Shown piece after piece: positions 12,274-24,129 of a stretch of 64,000 nucleotides of DNA. The notes under the pieces are model-generated. The model made no database searches. It was not told the DNA's origin and worked only from the letters and a program-made list of their open reading frames with translations. Location of the stretch: positions 81,174,797-81,238,796 of the forward strand of contig NC_071392.1 in assembly GCF_022682495.2 (NCBI RefSeq), written 5' to 3'. Within the stretch, counting starts at the first letter, position 1. Every line of letters starts with the position of its first letter. The position numbers and the translations under genes are program-made. Source of the DNA: Desmodus rotundus (taxonomy: Eukaryota > Chordata > Mammalia > Chiroptera > Phyllostomidae).

Positions 12274-12502
12274 GCCCTGGCTGGTGTGGCTCAGTGGATT
12301 GAGTGCTGGCCTGCGAACCAAAGGGTCGTCAGTTGGACTCCCAGTCAGGGCACATGCCTGGGTTGTGGGCCAGGTCTCTGGTAGGGGGCTTGAGAGAGGC
12401 AACTGATCGATGTATCTATTGCACATTGATGTTTTCCTCCCTCTCTTTCTTCCTCCCTTCCCCTCTCTCTAAAGATAAATAAATAAAATCTTAAGAAAAA
12501 AC
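12274..12502 (+). mobile_element. VES SINE (bat)
   Basis: A near-complete copy: GCCCTGGCTGGTGTGGCTCA, GTGGATTGAGTGCTGGCCTG, GGGCACATGCCTGGGTTGTG, the CT-rich body and an ATAAATAAATAAAATCTTAAG tail ending at about 12502. It carries a short extra internal segment (GATCGATGTATCTATTGC). Flanking CAGCTTTTG and CAGCTATTTG may be a decayed target-site duplication. Confidence 0.95.
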
Positions 12503-12599
12503 CCAGCTATTTGATTTATCTTCCAATTATTTTGATTGTTTTCAGTTTCTCAATCTACTTGTTCAATTTTTAAATGTTTTAAAATAATTTAACATGTGC

Positions 12600-12755
12600 T
12601 TCATTGTAACTGAGCAAATGATGGCTCTGTGCCTCCATTTCCTCGGTGGTAAAATGGAGATAACAGTAGGACTTCCTTGATGGGTCAGTGGGAATATTAA
12701 ATAACAGTGAACACGTAAATACCTTAGATGAGGGAATGCCAGCTCTTACATTAAG
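12600..12755 (+). repeat. MIR SINE fragment
   Basis: Sense-orientation MIR core: TGTGCCTCCATTTCCTCGGT, GGTAAAATGGAGATAACAGT, then GGGAATATTAAATAACAGTG. Confidence 0.75.
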
Positions 12756-13059
12756 TGGTTACCTATTTAATCCTACATATGTAGATACAGATTTTTAAAA
12801 TCAATTTTGTTTCTTCCGTTTTATCTTTTTAACTGACAAAATAAAGTCAGGGTTATTTATTGTAGTAAACTGATTGAGAGGTGATAATTTTTGGAGTGTC
12901 TTTTAAGCACTGTGATTTTAACATATATGCGTGTGATGTTATCTTCATAATACTAAAGTCTATGGATAGATAATGTTCGAATTGTGACAGTTTGGTGTGG
13001 GATTAAAAAGGGTGAGCATTATCATTCTAGTGCAACGGGAGAGGAGACAGACTTCTTGT

Positions 13060-13270
13060 TTTATTTTTGGCTTAAGGTAACGCCCATTTATTATCCCATC
13101 GTTCCTGTGGTTCAGTAGTCTAGGGAAGGTGTAGCTCAGCTGGGTTCTCCGCTTAGAGAATCACAAGGTCAAAGTCTAGGTGTGGTCTGGGGCTGCAGTT
13201 CTCACTTGCAATTTGGGTCCCTTTCTAAGCTCCTTGGTTGTTGGCAGAATTCATTTCCTTCTCACACCTT
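13060..13270 (-). mobile_element. LTR-like fragment (MLT1-like), antisense
   Basis: GGCTTAAGGTAACGCCCATT, GTAGCTCAGCTGGGTTCTCC, GAGAATCACAAGGTCAAAGT and GGTTGTTGGCAGAATTCATT resemble a common diverged antisense LTR of the MaLR/MLT group. I am unsure of the exact family. Confidence 0.4.
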
Positions 13271-13449
13271 CCACACGGCCCCACCCACCTTCCAGCCAGC
13301 ATTAGCGCCTTGGCTCCTGCTCATGCCGTGGATCTCTCCCACGTCCCCCTGCCATCTCCCTCCCTGGCTTCTCTGTTCCTCCAGGCAGTAGCTTCTGTGA
13401 CGTTCTGTGGACACCGTTTGGACTTGCTCTGGGCCTTTTGGCCAGGACT

Positions 13450-13640
13450 TGGTGTCTTTTTTTTAAATTTAATCTTCACTGTATTTTTTCCCTGTTACCA
13501 TGTAGTCTCCTTATTCCCACCTCCCCCCCAGGAATCACCACACTGTTGGGCATGTCCATGAGTCCTTTTCCTATTTGCTCCACCCCTTCACCCACTCCCC
13601 TCCCCTCTCCCCACTAGCTGTCATCCTTCTCTGAAGGAAA
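13450..13640 (-). mobile_element. L1 3' end, antisense
   Basis: A T-rich start (TTTTTTTTAAATTTAATCTT) is followed by CACTGTATTTTTTCCCTG, then a C-rich stretch with CCCACCTCCCCCCCAGG and CCCACTCCCCTCCCCTCTCC. This is the reverse complement of the G-rich 3' UTR and poly(A) end of a laurasiatherian L1. Confidence 0.65.
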
Positions 13641-13644
13641 TTGG

Positions 13645-15180
13645 GGGCCGACTTAATAGCAAGGGATTTTGCTTGTAGGATATTATTACTATTATATTAC
13701 TGGGGTAAATGTAAATAAGCAAATATATTTACATTTGGCAAAAACAACATGAATAAAAAGTCATGACAAATGAAACAGCATTTAATCCAGGGAAAATGTA
13801 TAGTGGACCACAAAGGAGAATCTTCTGTGTTTTTGGTAACTTAAAAGTATAAGAATTATGATTATAAAGTACTTAATTTAATATATTGCTAACTACAGCA
13901 AATAAGTACTTCCATTTTTTTCTACTTTGAAGCTATTTTTCTTACAGACTTTCAATACTTATGTAGAAAAGTTTCCCTCGCAGTAGGGCTTCAGCTGACC
14001 CCACACACTCACAGAGGGCACAGACTCAGGCGTGCACGGCCGCCCTGGGTGATGGCTGTTGGATCAGGTTCTCTCTGACCATCCCTCTCCCTGACACCTC
14101 AGTGATGCGGTCTGCCTCTGTGGGTGTCCCGCCTCGCTGTTCACCATCATCAATTGCCGACTATTGCTCTATGTTTGTAATAATGCCTTAGACTTTAAGT
14201 TGCTCCACATAAGACCCAATTGCATTCATGCTCCTTTGCACGGGAGATCTTTGAAGCCCGTCTTTGAGACCTGTTCTGACCCCATAAGGGCTCTTCTTAG
14301 ATGTCTCCTGCTGGGTTCTCCCTGGTAAGCTTTTAGCCTGGTTATGGTTTAACTTGTTGCTCTCTCGGAGCTACTGTCTTCCTCTTAGCTGCTCACTGCA
14401 CAGCCATCTTGGTGAACTGCAGTCATCACCGGAGGATATTCCACCCCCAGAATGTCCTCCGAATGCAGAACTCATGCATTTGTTGAGACCAGATGGCTAC
14501 AAAACGCAGTTTGTCTGCTGTGGTCAGCAATGGCTGCACACAGGAGCCTGCTCCCTGTGAATGAGGCCTGAATCGAGGAAGGGAGCCCCAGGCCTCTCAA
14601 AGACTCCTTCCTGGAATAGAGTTTCTGCAACCCAGAGCGGAGAAGGGTGAGAGATGCTGGTGGCTTGCCCCTGCTAAGGCGATGCTGTAGTCCTTGTTTG
14701 AGATCTGGAGGGAGCCCCATGTCCTTACGTGCTCTTGCCCAGAGTGGACCTCCCGCAACGCTGAGCTGGGAGGAGAGAGAGCAGGAGGGGGTCATGGCTG
14801 AAAATTCATAGACTTTTGCTTTTCTTACCAAAATATAGTACATTTTCTTGAATAAATGTTTCTTCATTTGCTCTGTGCTCTTAGGACAATTTCTGGAGAT
14901 CTTGAGTAGTTGTTATTTTTCAAAAATGTTCACCAGTCGTTTCATTGTGGAGAGTCCATGAAGCGCTTCACACTGCCCTTTCAGAAGACACCTCTCTCTG
15001 TCCTCGCTTTGCCTCATTGCGTGTGTTATCTGTGCCTGTGCTGACATCCACATAGCCAATTATTCAAGTATATTCTGCCTTATTCTTAGTAGTTGTTCCG
15101 CCTTGCTTGCACATTGTCACAGGTACCAGAATAACCATCAAGTCTTATGGCTTGTCTTATAGTAGGAGCTTACTTATAAT
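13645..15180. other. No gene recognised
   Basis: Contains the overlapping opposite-strand frames 14354-14560 and 14472-14867 (the latter 131 codons, minus) in a moderately GC-rich patch. Neither product has a recognisable domain, and no splice pattern or poly(A) signal is obvious. Treated as non-coding. Confidence 0.5.
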
Positions 15181-15184
15181 ATGT

Positions 15185-15350
15185 AAATAAAATAATTACC
15201 AGTTCTGGGACCCATGCTAAGCCTTTTGAATATGATATTTCATTGAATCCTATAACAGAGTATGAAGTAGAAATTATGATCTTGATTTTATACCAAAGAA
15301 ACTTACGTATGAGAACTTAAATAATGTCTCAGGACTGAGACCAGATCCAC
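15185..15350 (-). repeat. MIR SINE fragment
   Basis: A diverged reverse-orientation MIR: ACCCATGCTAAGCCTTTTGA, TTCATTGAATCCTATAACAG, then AAAGAAACTTACG and AATAATGTCTCAGG at the positions expected for the core. Confidence 0.6.
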
Positions 15351-15514
15351 CTTTCTCCAGAGTAGGTAACGCCTCTTCTCTGTTGCCTGAACAGGATCTG
15401 ATTATAAACAAACAGGATGTTTTTCTTGGAGTTGTCTAGTTCAAGAGTCGTACAGTAAACATAGATATTCTCCATCACACTGAGGCACACCATGGAGGAT
15501 ACTGAAAAATGTGT

Positions 15515-15605
15515 TCTCTCTCTTCTGCCTGTCTCGGTCTCTCTCATTCTTGCCCTCGCTCTTTCTCTCTCTGTGTGCACCACCTTGCCCCTCATGCACT
15601 CTCTC
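15515..15605. repeat. CT-rich low-complexity tract
   Basis: An imperfect CT-rich run on the plus strand. It explains the arginine/glutamate-rich antisense frames at 15329-15595 and 15441-15647, which are composition artefacts. Confidence 0.7.
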
Positions 15606-15649
15606 TCTGCTTTGCTGATACATTGCTCTTTTATTAGCCAAAAACATGA

Positions 15650-18460
15650 ATCTTTGAATAGCTAATACATTTTAACAACCGGCTATGCAACACTGGAAAA
15701 TTACACAATCTTGGGTTCTTATATAAGGCTTATTCAGGTTCTTGGTGCCAACAATTTAAAGACTGTGATTCTGTCCAACTTTCAGAAAATATCTCTGCTA
15801 TATTTTAAGACACAGGATTTTATTACGGGTCACTTACTAAAGATTTAGATTGTTATAGCCTTTCGCTCAGTTCACAGAGCTAATACTCATCTACAACATC
15901 ATTTCAACACCTATACAGGGCTGACAACAGTCCAAATAAGATGCAGAAAAATGCCTGTACCAAATACCAAAGCCATGTTAGCAGTTCCAGTGTAATTTCG
16001 GCCAAAGATTTCAGGTTTGTTTGTTTATTTTTAAGATACCAGAGAAAGGCAATGATGTCACTTGAGGGTTTTTTCCTCCTATTTTGGCAAGTCTGCAGCA
16101 ATATGCTATTCCCCAAAATGTTTCCTTGGAGCTCAGTTCATCTTTAAAAATTTTCAGATACTAGAAAGAAAAAAAAATCCATAGGAAAAGAGTAGTGCAT
16201 TCGTAGGCTCTCCTCAGAAGGCAGTTTAACTAAGCAAGTGTGTTGTAGGGAGGGCAATAGAGAATACCAAACATCTATTTTCTGGGGTTTCATTCTCAAG
16301 AGCCATACCCTTTCTCTTCAATGTGCTCACTGTTTCTCTACAGCAGTCACAGCCAGCATGGAATGGCTCTACGAAGTGTTACATAAAGGCACTGGAAAGA
16401 CTGAGAGACCCATAACTGCGTCCTTTAGAGCAGAGTGTTAAAGTAGATCCTGGCCAAGAAGCGATAGAACGTTAGCTGAGTTGTTGAAGAAGGGTCGAGG
16501 CAGGTCACTGAACTAATAACCAAGATGATTGATAAATTAACTTTTTTCTTGTTGGGGAGAAATTATCACAGCATTGAAAAGAAGACATGGAGAAAGTGGT
16601 ATCTACTTTCTGTCTTGGAAAAATCAAGAAATAGAGAAGATAAAGAGAGACAGAAAGTATCAGATTAATTCCTCTTGCATAACAGAACAAGCTAATTAAG
16701 TGATGACGAAAACTCATAAGAGGCTCTGACTTTAGTGACTTTCAATTAAGCTAGGAGCTGAAGTGTGGTAGGACTTCTAAAACACAACCTGCACGTGGTA
16801 TATGTTTTCCCAGAGCCTCCGATGGGAGAAAGTCGATGTTTCACTAGAAAGAAAACCAAAGTTCACTTAAGAGATGATGTATAAGCAACAGCAAGATGAT
16901 TCAGGATCATATCAAAGGTATCAGTTTATATTTACATTTTATGCTTCTTCCCATCTTTCTCTAAGTGACATTCTTAAAAAGTATTCTTAAAGGTTATTAC
17001 AAATGTCTAATAAAAATGTTTATGCTCTTACTTAACAGGAAAATACATTTATAGGAAAAACCCCATCAGGAGTGGTATTGTTTTATTGTTACTCATGTTT
17101 CCAGTGGTGTGTGCCTAAGGAAAACCCCTAGAGCAGGGAGATTCCTCCAGAGCTGCAGGCACAGTCCTCAGGGGGAAATGACCAGCATCTGTGGGGTTGG
17201 TCCTACCATTCCAAATGTGCTAAGTGACCGTGAACATCAAAATCCCCTTTCAAAGAGACCATCTTTTCTCACTATTCTTTGGAAGAAGAGAGAGATAACA
17301 AGAACCTATTCTTTTAAACACAATCCAATTTCCAGAAATGCAGCGTGTCTGAAATCAGTGCCGTGGCAAGGATGAGGCTCATCTGCCTGAAAAGCACAAG
17401 CAAGCACAGCTGTTCCCCTCAGGTGCATTGTCAGACTTTCGGATTTTCAAAGAACCAACAGAGCTAAGATACACGTAACCCTTTGCACAACAGCCCGTCT
17501 CAGTGGTTAAGCCCACTGCACAGTCCCTCTCTCCTGCTAGGCAATTCGACTGCTCCTGAGCTTTTCAAAGCAGTGATACAGATCGTCCTGATTGCACAAG
17601 GCTCAAAGGGAAATGCTTCTGAAAGAGGCTAAAATACAAGATCTCTTACAAAGTCACGGTACAGCCCCAAACCCAGCCTCCTGCGGCGAGTGGAAGAAAA
17701 GGAAACAGGATAGACAATTCAACAAAACGGTAGAGTCGATTCAACAAATATTTCGGCCGTCTCCTGCTTAGAAAAGCTGGGTCTGTTTTCAGCATATTGT
17801 CATCTGCGCTTTGCCTGCTTTATCTCATCGAGGCTTTATAATAAACCTGCAAGGATGGGATGCGTTGACGTCTAAGGGAAGGCATGCAAAGCCTGTCTCT
17901 GCTCCTTTTTGATCCTCTCTTCGGTCCTTCCCTGAAGATGAGCTGAGACGAAGGTCAAGTCATCTCATCTCAAGAAGGAAGTGCCCAGATTTGGACCAGT
18001 TGAATTTTAGGCTGTGTGCTGGGCCTCAGCCCTCATGCATAAGAATTTGCACACGGTAAGGAAACAGTCACAGCTACTAATGCCCTCTGGGCCAGGGGCT
18101 TGAGCTGGCTGACTCTATTCTAAGCTTTGGGACAAATGGCCTTATCTCCCTTATTCTTTTTCTTTTGTCGCTAGTAGGTATATGTGTGTATGTATGTATG
18201 TATTTTCATCATTGAAGACAAATTTGAATTGAGATGCTATTTGGACTTCGCATAGATATAAGTGAAATAGATCTGACCTGCTTTTGTTTGAGGTCAAAAA
18301 GGAAACAGCACACTTTCCAGCCTATGTCACCGTCACCGGGTTCTGCCCTGGAGTCTGGGCTCAGAAGCCCACGTGGCCCTGCGCTGCCTTGAAGGACTTT
18401 GTGGGCAAAGGCGGCTGCGTTAAGGGAGGGTTTGAGCTCATGGGTCTGGTTAAATTCATG
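15650..18460. other. No gene recognised
   Basis: About 2.8 kb with no convincing coding region or named repeat. A (TATG)n-like tract lies near 18180-18205. Open frames are 60-89 codons with no recognisable features. Confidence 0.5.
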
Positions 18461-18474
18461 ATGTTACGTTCATC

Positions 18475-18640
18475 ACAACACAGCTCACACATCCTCAACA
18501 GTATTGCTAATACAATTTTACACATGAAGAAACTCGACAGCAGGGAGTTTTAATAATTTGCCTCAACTCAGAGAGCGTTAATACCCGGCAGAGACAGGCG
18601 TTGAACCCAGACTCCTGACTCCAAAGCCTTCGCCCTCTTT
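18475..18640 (-). repeat. MIR SINE fragment
   Basis: Reverse-orientation MIR core: ACACATGAAGAAACTCGACA, then AATAATTTGCCTCAACTCAG and GGCGTTGAACCCAGACTCCT followed by GACTCCAAAGCC. This is one of the clearer MIR copies in the window. Confidence 0.8.
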
Positions 18641-18644
18641 TTAA

Positions 18645-18880
18645 AAAGTCACATTCATTGAGGTAAACTTGACATATCATAAAATCCACACCTTTTAGAT
18701 ATGCAATGCTGTGAGTTTTTTAAAAAATTACTTCTTCCATTTTGCTCGGGGTGAAAGTCACATGACATAAAATGAACCATTTCAATTCAGAGGCATTTAG
18801 TGCATTCATCATGCCGTGCCATGTGGCCACCAGCGCGATCGAGTTCTCAACTATTTTCAACTCTGTGAACTTTGGCAAAC
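18645..18880 (-). mobile_element. L1 3' UTR fragment(s), antisense
   Basis: TTCATTGAGGTAAACTTGAC and ATATCATAAAATCCACACCT are the reverse complement of a common L1M 3' end. A second run (ATAAAATGAACCATTTCAAT, TTCAGAGGCATTTAGTGCAT) repeats the same consensus block. The copy may therefore be rearranged or two adjacent fragments. Confidence 0.6.
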
Positions 18881-18884
18881 TCAT

Positions 18885-19165
18885 GCAAAAAAAAAAAAGA
18901 TATTCTACAACATGCAACAGCATGGATGGACCTTGAAGACATTATGCTAAGCGAAATAAGCCACTCACAGAATGACAGATACTGCCCGATGCTACCTGTA
19001 CGAAGTATCTATGAGGGTCAAAGTCACTCAATCAAAGGGTGGCATTATGGTTGCCAGCGGCTGCAGGGACGGGACATGGGTGTAAGGTTTCAGCTGAGCC
19101 AGAGGAATGAGCTCTGGGGATGTGCTGTGCGACAGGGCACCTGTCGTCACAGATGATGTATTGTG
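18885..19165 (+). mobile_element. L1 fragment: end of ORF2 and 3' UTR
   Basis: The translation in the frame opening at 18872 contains AWMDLEDIMLSEISHSQND, typical of the C-terminal end of L1 ORF2, followed by 3' UTR-like sequence (TATGGTTGCCAGCGGCTGCA, GGGACGGGACATGGG). It is a 5'-truncated, non-functional fragment lying against an antisense L1 piece. Confidence 0.75.
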
Positions 19166-19169
19166 CCCA

Positions 19170-19660
19170 AAGCCTAGATTCTTAATGATTGCTCTAAACT
19201 AGAATCATTTTAAAGTACTCACAATACAGACCGTGTATAGACACCAAGTAAAGGGGACAGTGGTCAGTTCTAAAGGAATTAAAATGGAGCAGCTGTCACA
19301 GTAGACAATGAGTCTTCATTAAGGAGGTCCTGATCCATAATGAAGCCTAAACACTGGAAAACAGGAAAAATTATGCAAGAAACAACAATGCAAAAGGAGA
19401 AAGTCAGTCTAATTCAATACAACATGCTCTTAGTGGACCCATTGATGGTGGTGCCCAGATAGGGTTCCCAACAAAATAAAGGTGACCAGAAGGTAGAGTC
19501 ACACCCCACCTCCACTCCAAATGTCCCTTCCTTCTGTCCCACTACTGACCCCCCCCATTTGAAGAGCTGAATGTTTATTTTTGTTTGTACCTCCAACCAA
19601 TAAAATGAAAACACATGGTATGCCATGTTCAAATATACTTACAAAAACACTGAAAAAGAA
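19170..19660. other. No gene recognised
   Basis: Roughly 500 bases without an identifiable gene or repeat. A C-run near 19550 is the only compositional feature. Confidence 0.5.
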
Positions 19661-19674
19661 TATTAACATTTGGA

Positions 19675-19885
19675 GCCCTGGCTGGTGTGGATCAGTGGAT
19701 TGAGTGCCAGCCTATGAACCAAAGGGTCACTGGTTCGAATCCCAGTCTAGGGCACATGCCTGGGTTGCAGGCCAGGTCCCCAGTAGGGGGCATGTGAGAG
19801 GCAACCACACAATGAGGCTTCTCTCCCTCTCTTTCTCCTTCCCCTCTCTCTGAAAAGAAAGAAAGAAAGAAATTCTTAAAAAAAA
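19675..19885 (+). mobile_element. VES SINE (bat) with target-site duplication
   Basis: A full-length-looking copy, GCCCTGGCTGGTGTGGATCA through B-box GGTTCGAATCCC to a (GAAA)n and A-rich tail. A near-perfect 13-base direct repeat flanks it: ATTAACATTTGGA at 19662-19674 and ATTAACATGTAGA at 19886-19898. This supports L1-mediated insertion. Confidence 0.95.
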
Positions 19886-19899
19886 ATTAACATGTAGAA

Positions 19900-20760
19900 A
19901 ATTCTGACATTGTATTTGATCTGCCAGAATTACCACTTCAGTTACAAGGAATGGTCCCCAAATCAAGATTCTCTCTTCTCAATTTGTTTAACACAATGAG
20001 TGGTCATTCCGAATATTTGATTTTTAAATGAAGGTGTTAATAAACCAAGTAAAGGAAGATCTAAATGATGTGAATTATATAGAAGTTATAAAGTCACATA
20101 TGAATTTGAAGATATATACTAGAAGATAATGTAGTTTTATATTTGATAGAAATTTATCAAAACTAAATAGTATTATCTTAAGATGGACCATTCTAAAATA
20201 TTTTTTGTGTTTTTTTCTTAGGTAAATATCTCCGACGGCCTCTGGCAGGCATTAGCTTGAATTTTACAACGCTTTTTTGTTTAACATTTCTTTGTTGTGT
20301 TTCTCACATAGAGTAAGTTATCTTTGTATTCTGAGCACTAAACATCATTAGGAAGTAAATTCAGAGACAGAGATCTTGTCTGAGAATGGAGAATAAAATA
20401 CTTCAACTGTATTTTCAGAGCTGGAGGTATTCTCCTATGAAGAATTTATTGGCTGACTTTTTATTTTTAAAGAAGCTTCTATCACAGTCAATGTCTGTCT
20501 TCAGGAAATTTCCCATAGTGCTTCATGCCTACACACAAAATTTTTCTTTGTCAGGATAGCTTGTCTGTGTTGGTGGAGAAAAACCTGGTGACGATGCCAA
20601 TGGTGATAATAATAATAATAGTTATATTTCAGAAACAATTGAGTAAAATTCAGCTTTTGGTTTGCCATTTGATTTAAGATGATATATGTGTCTTTGTGGA
20701 AGGCAGAAGGTTCTGAACTTGAAATACAGCTTATTTGTACTGTTGTGTGACTACTCTAAT
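19900..20760. other. No gene recognised
   Basis: AT-rich DNA with a short (AAT)n run near 20608. No gene or named element seen. Confidence 0.5.
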
Positions 20761-20775
20761 TAAGAAAAGTGTGGA

Positions 20776-20978
20776 CCTGGCTGGTGTGGCTCAGTGGATT
20801 GAGTGCAGGCCTGAGAACCAAAGGGTCGCTGGTTTGATTCCCAGTCAGGGAACATGCCTGGGTTGTGGGCCAGGTCCCCAGTAGGAGATGCGTGAGAGGC
20901 AACCACACATTGATGTTTCTCTCCCTCTCTTTCTGCCTCCCTCCTCTCTCTAAAAACAAATAAATAAAGTCTTTAAAA
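20776..20978 (+). mobile_element. VES SINE (bat) with target-site duplication
   Basis: A near-complete copy with CTGGCTGGTGTGGCTCAGTG, B-box-like GGTTTGATTCCC, a CT-rich body and an A-rich tail. It is bordered by AAAAGTGTGGA (20765-20775) and AAAAGTGTAGA (20979-20989), an 11-base target-site duplication with one mismatch. Confidence 0.95.
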
Positions 20979-21018
20979 AAAAGTGTAGAACTGTCATTCT
21001 ACCTCCTCCAAGGCTGAA

Positions 21019-21510
21019 CAGTGGTCGCCTCTTATCTGTGGTTTTACTTCCCACAGTCACAGTTACCTGAGGTCAAACCTGGTCCAAAAATACTAAATGG
21101 AAAAGTCCAAAAATAAATGATTCTTGAGTTTTAAATTGCGAGCCGTTCTGAGCAGTGTGATGAAATCGCTTGCTATCCTGCTCTGTTCTTCCTGGGATGT
21201 GGATCACCCCTGTGTCCAGCATCTCCACGCTGTGCGTGCTCCCTGCCTGTTAGGCACTTAGTAGCCCTCCTGGATATCAGGCTGATATGTGGGTATCGGT
21301 GCATGTTTGGGTAACCCTTATTTTACTTACTAGTGGCCAAAATCACAAAAGTAGTGATGTTGGCAATGCAGATATGCCGAAGAGAAGCTGAAAAGTATAT
21401 GTATATACAGGAAAAATGCAGTATTTATAGAAGTCAGTACTATCCATGGTTTCAAGCATCCACTGGGGGTCTTGGAACATGCTCCCTGCCCCAGATAAGG
21501 GGGAACTGCT
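21019..21510 (+). mobile_element. Tigger-type (Tc1/mariner superfamily) non-autonomous transposon
   Basis: The element has terminal inverted repeats: CAGTGGTCGCCTCTTATCTG at the left and, at the right, GATAAGGGGGAACTGCT, whose complement starts AGCAGTTCCCCCTTATC. The left part carries the Tigger leader (ATGGAAAAGTCCAAAAATAA, TTTAAATTGCGAGCCGTTCT). At 21333 a decayed transposase start remains, with residues like ATMPKR-S partly preserved as MAKITK. The sequence then jumps to the 3' end (CCATGGTTTCAAGCATCCAC, TGGGGGTCTTGGAACA). The central transposase domains are missing, so it is an internally deleted, inactive copy. Confidence 0.85.
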
Positions 21511-21514
21511 ATAT

Positions 21515-23995
21515 TTGACGTGTTCACAACTGTTTGTAGGCAGAGGGTGAGGAGAGTACATACATTTTTAAGCTGATCAGTTTGAATTTTTTCAAGAAGA
21601 GAATGCTCCTTTTTTCAGATGAAGCCTCAAAATAACCAAATTATATATGAAACCTATCAAAAAGCATCTATTTTGAGCAGCGGGGGGCTGAGGTCCAGAT
21701 TCCTGCCCACTCAAGGGTCTCATGGTGGGACTGGAACCCGAAGCCACTCACGGAACTCTAAGGCCTGCCTGAGAACAGTTTGAAATCCTGCTTTTAATCA
21801 CATGTGAGGCTTGTGTGAAACCGGGGGATTTCAAAAATGTCTTCTTAAAGTGGAGGAAGTGAAAAGGAAAAAAATATTCCAGGCAGGAAATGAACATAAA
21901 AATGTTGTCTTTTAAAAAGCTTATTTGGAAAATCTACTTGGAATTCACTGTATTTGATGCCGTTAAAATGACATATAGGTTCCCAGCTCGGTCTTCCTAA
22001 TACTCAAATGCCCACTGAAGCAATAATGTGGCAGGAATGAATCTATTAAGACCCTTACGGCCATCTGAGACTTTAAACTACCCATCCTGCCTCTTAGTTT
22101 TATGATCATTTTGGTTCGTGATGATTCTTAAATCTTTCAGTCCTTGAGTCCAGAAACCCCCTTTGACAACATCATCAGCTAAAAAAATAATCTGGTAGAG
22201 AATATGAAGAGAATTAAAGTTCCACGATGACATATTCCTGATTTGGAGAGGCACCGTCGATTGAAAATAGCTGCTCCCATGGTCGGACCACTGGTCCCAA
22301 GTTTTGGTTCAGAAAATGTCGTATCCATAAGTATGTGAAGTTTTTGGGTGAATAACATATATTTATATCTATCTATCTAATCTTAAAGTCCTTATTTTAT
22401 AGACATGTATGATGAAATGTGTACAAGTGAAATGTGATTTTCTGTAGTTCAATTTATGGAACAAGCATAAAATGAGTATTAAAATGCAGCTGATTAAATA
22501 GCATATATAGAACATTACACTTTACAGAGGCATATATTGCTTTTCATAGTTCACAGTGTTTTAAAAAATTAATCCCACTGAAAATCTTAATCCCTTAGAG
22601 ATTATGTCTAAGCATTTATTTTGTGAATATAAGCAAAATGAAGTAGAAATTAATAATAATAGCAATAACAACAGAAAACTCTTAAATAGTGGCTGGATCG
22701 GGGAAAAATAAAACTGTAAAATATAGCTCTTTAATTATAATATACAATATGTTGAATTAACATCTTTAATAAAATACAATTAAGTTAGCTCATTCATTTG
22801 GAGAAACAACATTAGTGTCAATATTTATAATAAATAATGCATCATATTTAGAAATTATGGGCTTTAACATTTTTAATCAAAATTTGGATTGGAGAAGAAA
22901 TTACGAAATTAATAGTGGAGAGCCATTTTGGGTTAAAGAGCACTTAGAGGGAAAGGGTGCCTTTGAAATGTGTGTTTAGAAAAATACTTCACTTTGTCCC
23001 GTTAAATTTTATTCAGGGAACATTTTCCTCTCTCACTGAATTAAGATTTGACAATTGTGTCACTTTGCTGTTCCCTCTCGGTGCAATGCAGGAAGGTCAC
23101 AGTGTGTAAAAAACACAGTGTTTTGTAAGGGAGAACCAGCAGTTCTGACAGAGGAGATGGTTGTTTTTTTGTTTTGTTTTCTTTATTTTCATTACCTCCT
23201 TCTCTACTTGCCAGGGTAATGGTGGAACAGAGTTCATAGCTGACGGATAGTTTGTAAAATATCTTCACACCCTCTGGGGTGGCAGATATGTTCAGCTTGC
23301 TCTGCTTTCGTGCATGTTCCCTTACGGGACGCTTCTGATTGCAACTCCTGGGAAATGGCATCTTCTGCTTCTTCAGCAGCTGCACCTCTTCAGTCCGTGG
23401 CTTTTCTGCGATCCACTGCAGACAGACAGTCTCTGTCATTTTCTAATTATTCCCCAGTGGTTCTCCTGGACAAGAGCTAAATGGCTCCAGTTCAGCTATA
23501 AGTACTGCCACAGTCCCCACAGCCAGTCCCCACATCCAGTCCCCAGGATTCTCACTATTGTGCCCCATTGTCATTGGGGGGTTTCTTCCCACACACAGCT
23601 TCTCTGCTACTTCGGTCCTCTCTGACAAGCCTTTCATCGGATCAATTCCCAACTTTGCATCAGACGTCTGTCCACTAGGCTCCCCACGTTCCACGGGGAA
23701 ATATCCGTGTCTTCAGGGGTTTCAGGCCATTGGAGGGGACGCAGGCACACAACTCACTCACGGGGTGGTTTGAATCATGGCACAACTTGCTTTAAAACGA
23801 ATGCGTACCACAAAATCCATTCTCTGCCAAGTCATCCTTGTCATAGGTTAATTTTGAAACTAGTTCTTGAGTTGTTTGATGAAAATGTTTACGTGTTAGT
23901 CATGTGCTGGAGTTTTGATTCACATCTAGGCACTCTGGTTTAAGAGCCAAGTTCTCTAACCACTGATCCGTACTGTGAATCATTATGAAATGCTG
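21515..23995. other. Single-copy-looking DNA, no gene recognised
   Basis: About 2.5 kb with no named repeat. It holds the 132-codon frame described separately, a TATC run near 22366 and AT-rich DNA from 22480 to 22900. Confidence 0.45.
23041..23439 (-). other. Unidentified 132-codon open frame
   Basis: The frame begins MTETVCLQWIAEKPRTEE and is rich in lysine and glutamate. I recognise no domain, signal peptide or membrane segment. It lies in sequence with no obvious repeat. In 64 kb of AT-rich DNA, roughly one open frame of this length is expected by chance. It could be an exon or lncRNA-borne frame, but nothing in the sequence shows transcription or splicing. Confidence 0.15.
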
Positions 23996-23999
23996 CCTA

Positions 24000-24115
24000 A
24001 TAACACCTTTCCTTAAATGGTCTGTGTATCTGAGTACCAATTAGAGTTTAAGCATCCAGAGAGTGGGGACTGTATTTTTTTGTCTGTATTATTTATGTCT
24101 CTCCATAGGAAAAAA
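24000..24115 (+). repeat. L2 LINE 3'-end fragment
   Basis: TTTAAGCATCCAGAGAGTGG followed by GGACTGTATTTTTTTGTCTG resembles the L2 3' phrase TAAGCTCC...GGGCAGGGACT...TGTCTG. Short and diverged. Confidence 0.5.
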
Positions 24116-24129
24116 TACTTTCAACAGAA

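Noticed and set aside
18645..19165. Twin-primed L1 insertion (antisense and sense L1 pieces side by side)
   Set aside because: The antisense piece is 3' UTR sequence rather than the 5' part expected from twin priming, so two separate old fragments are simpler.
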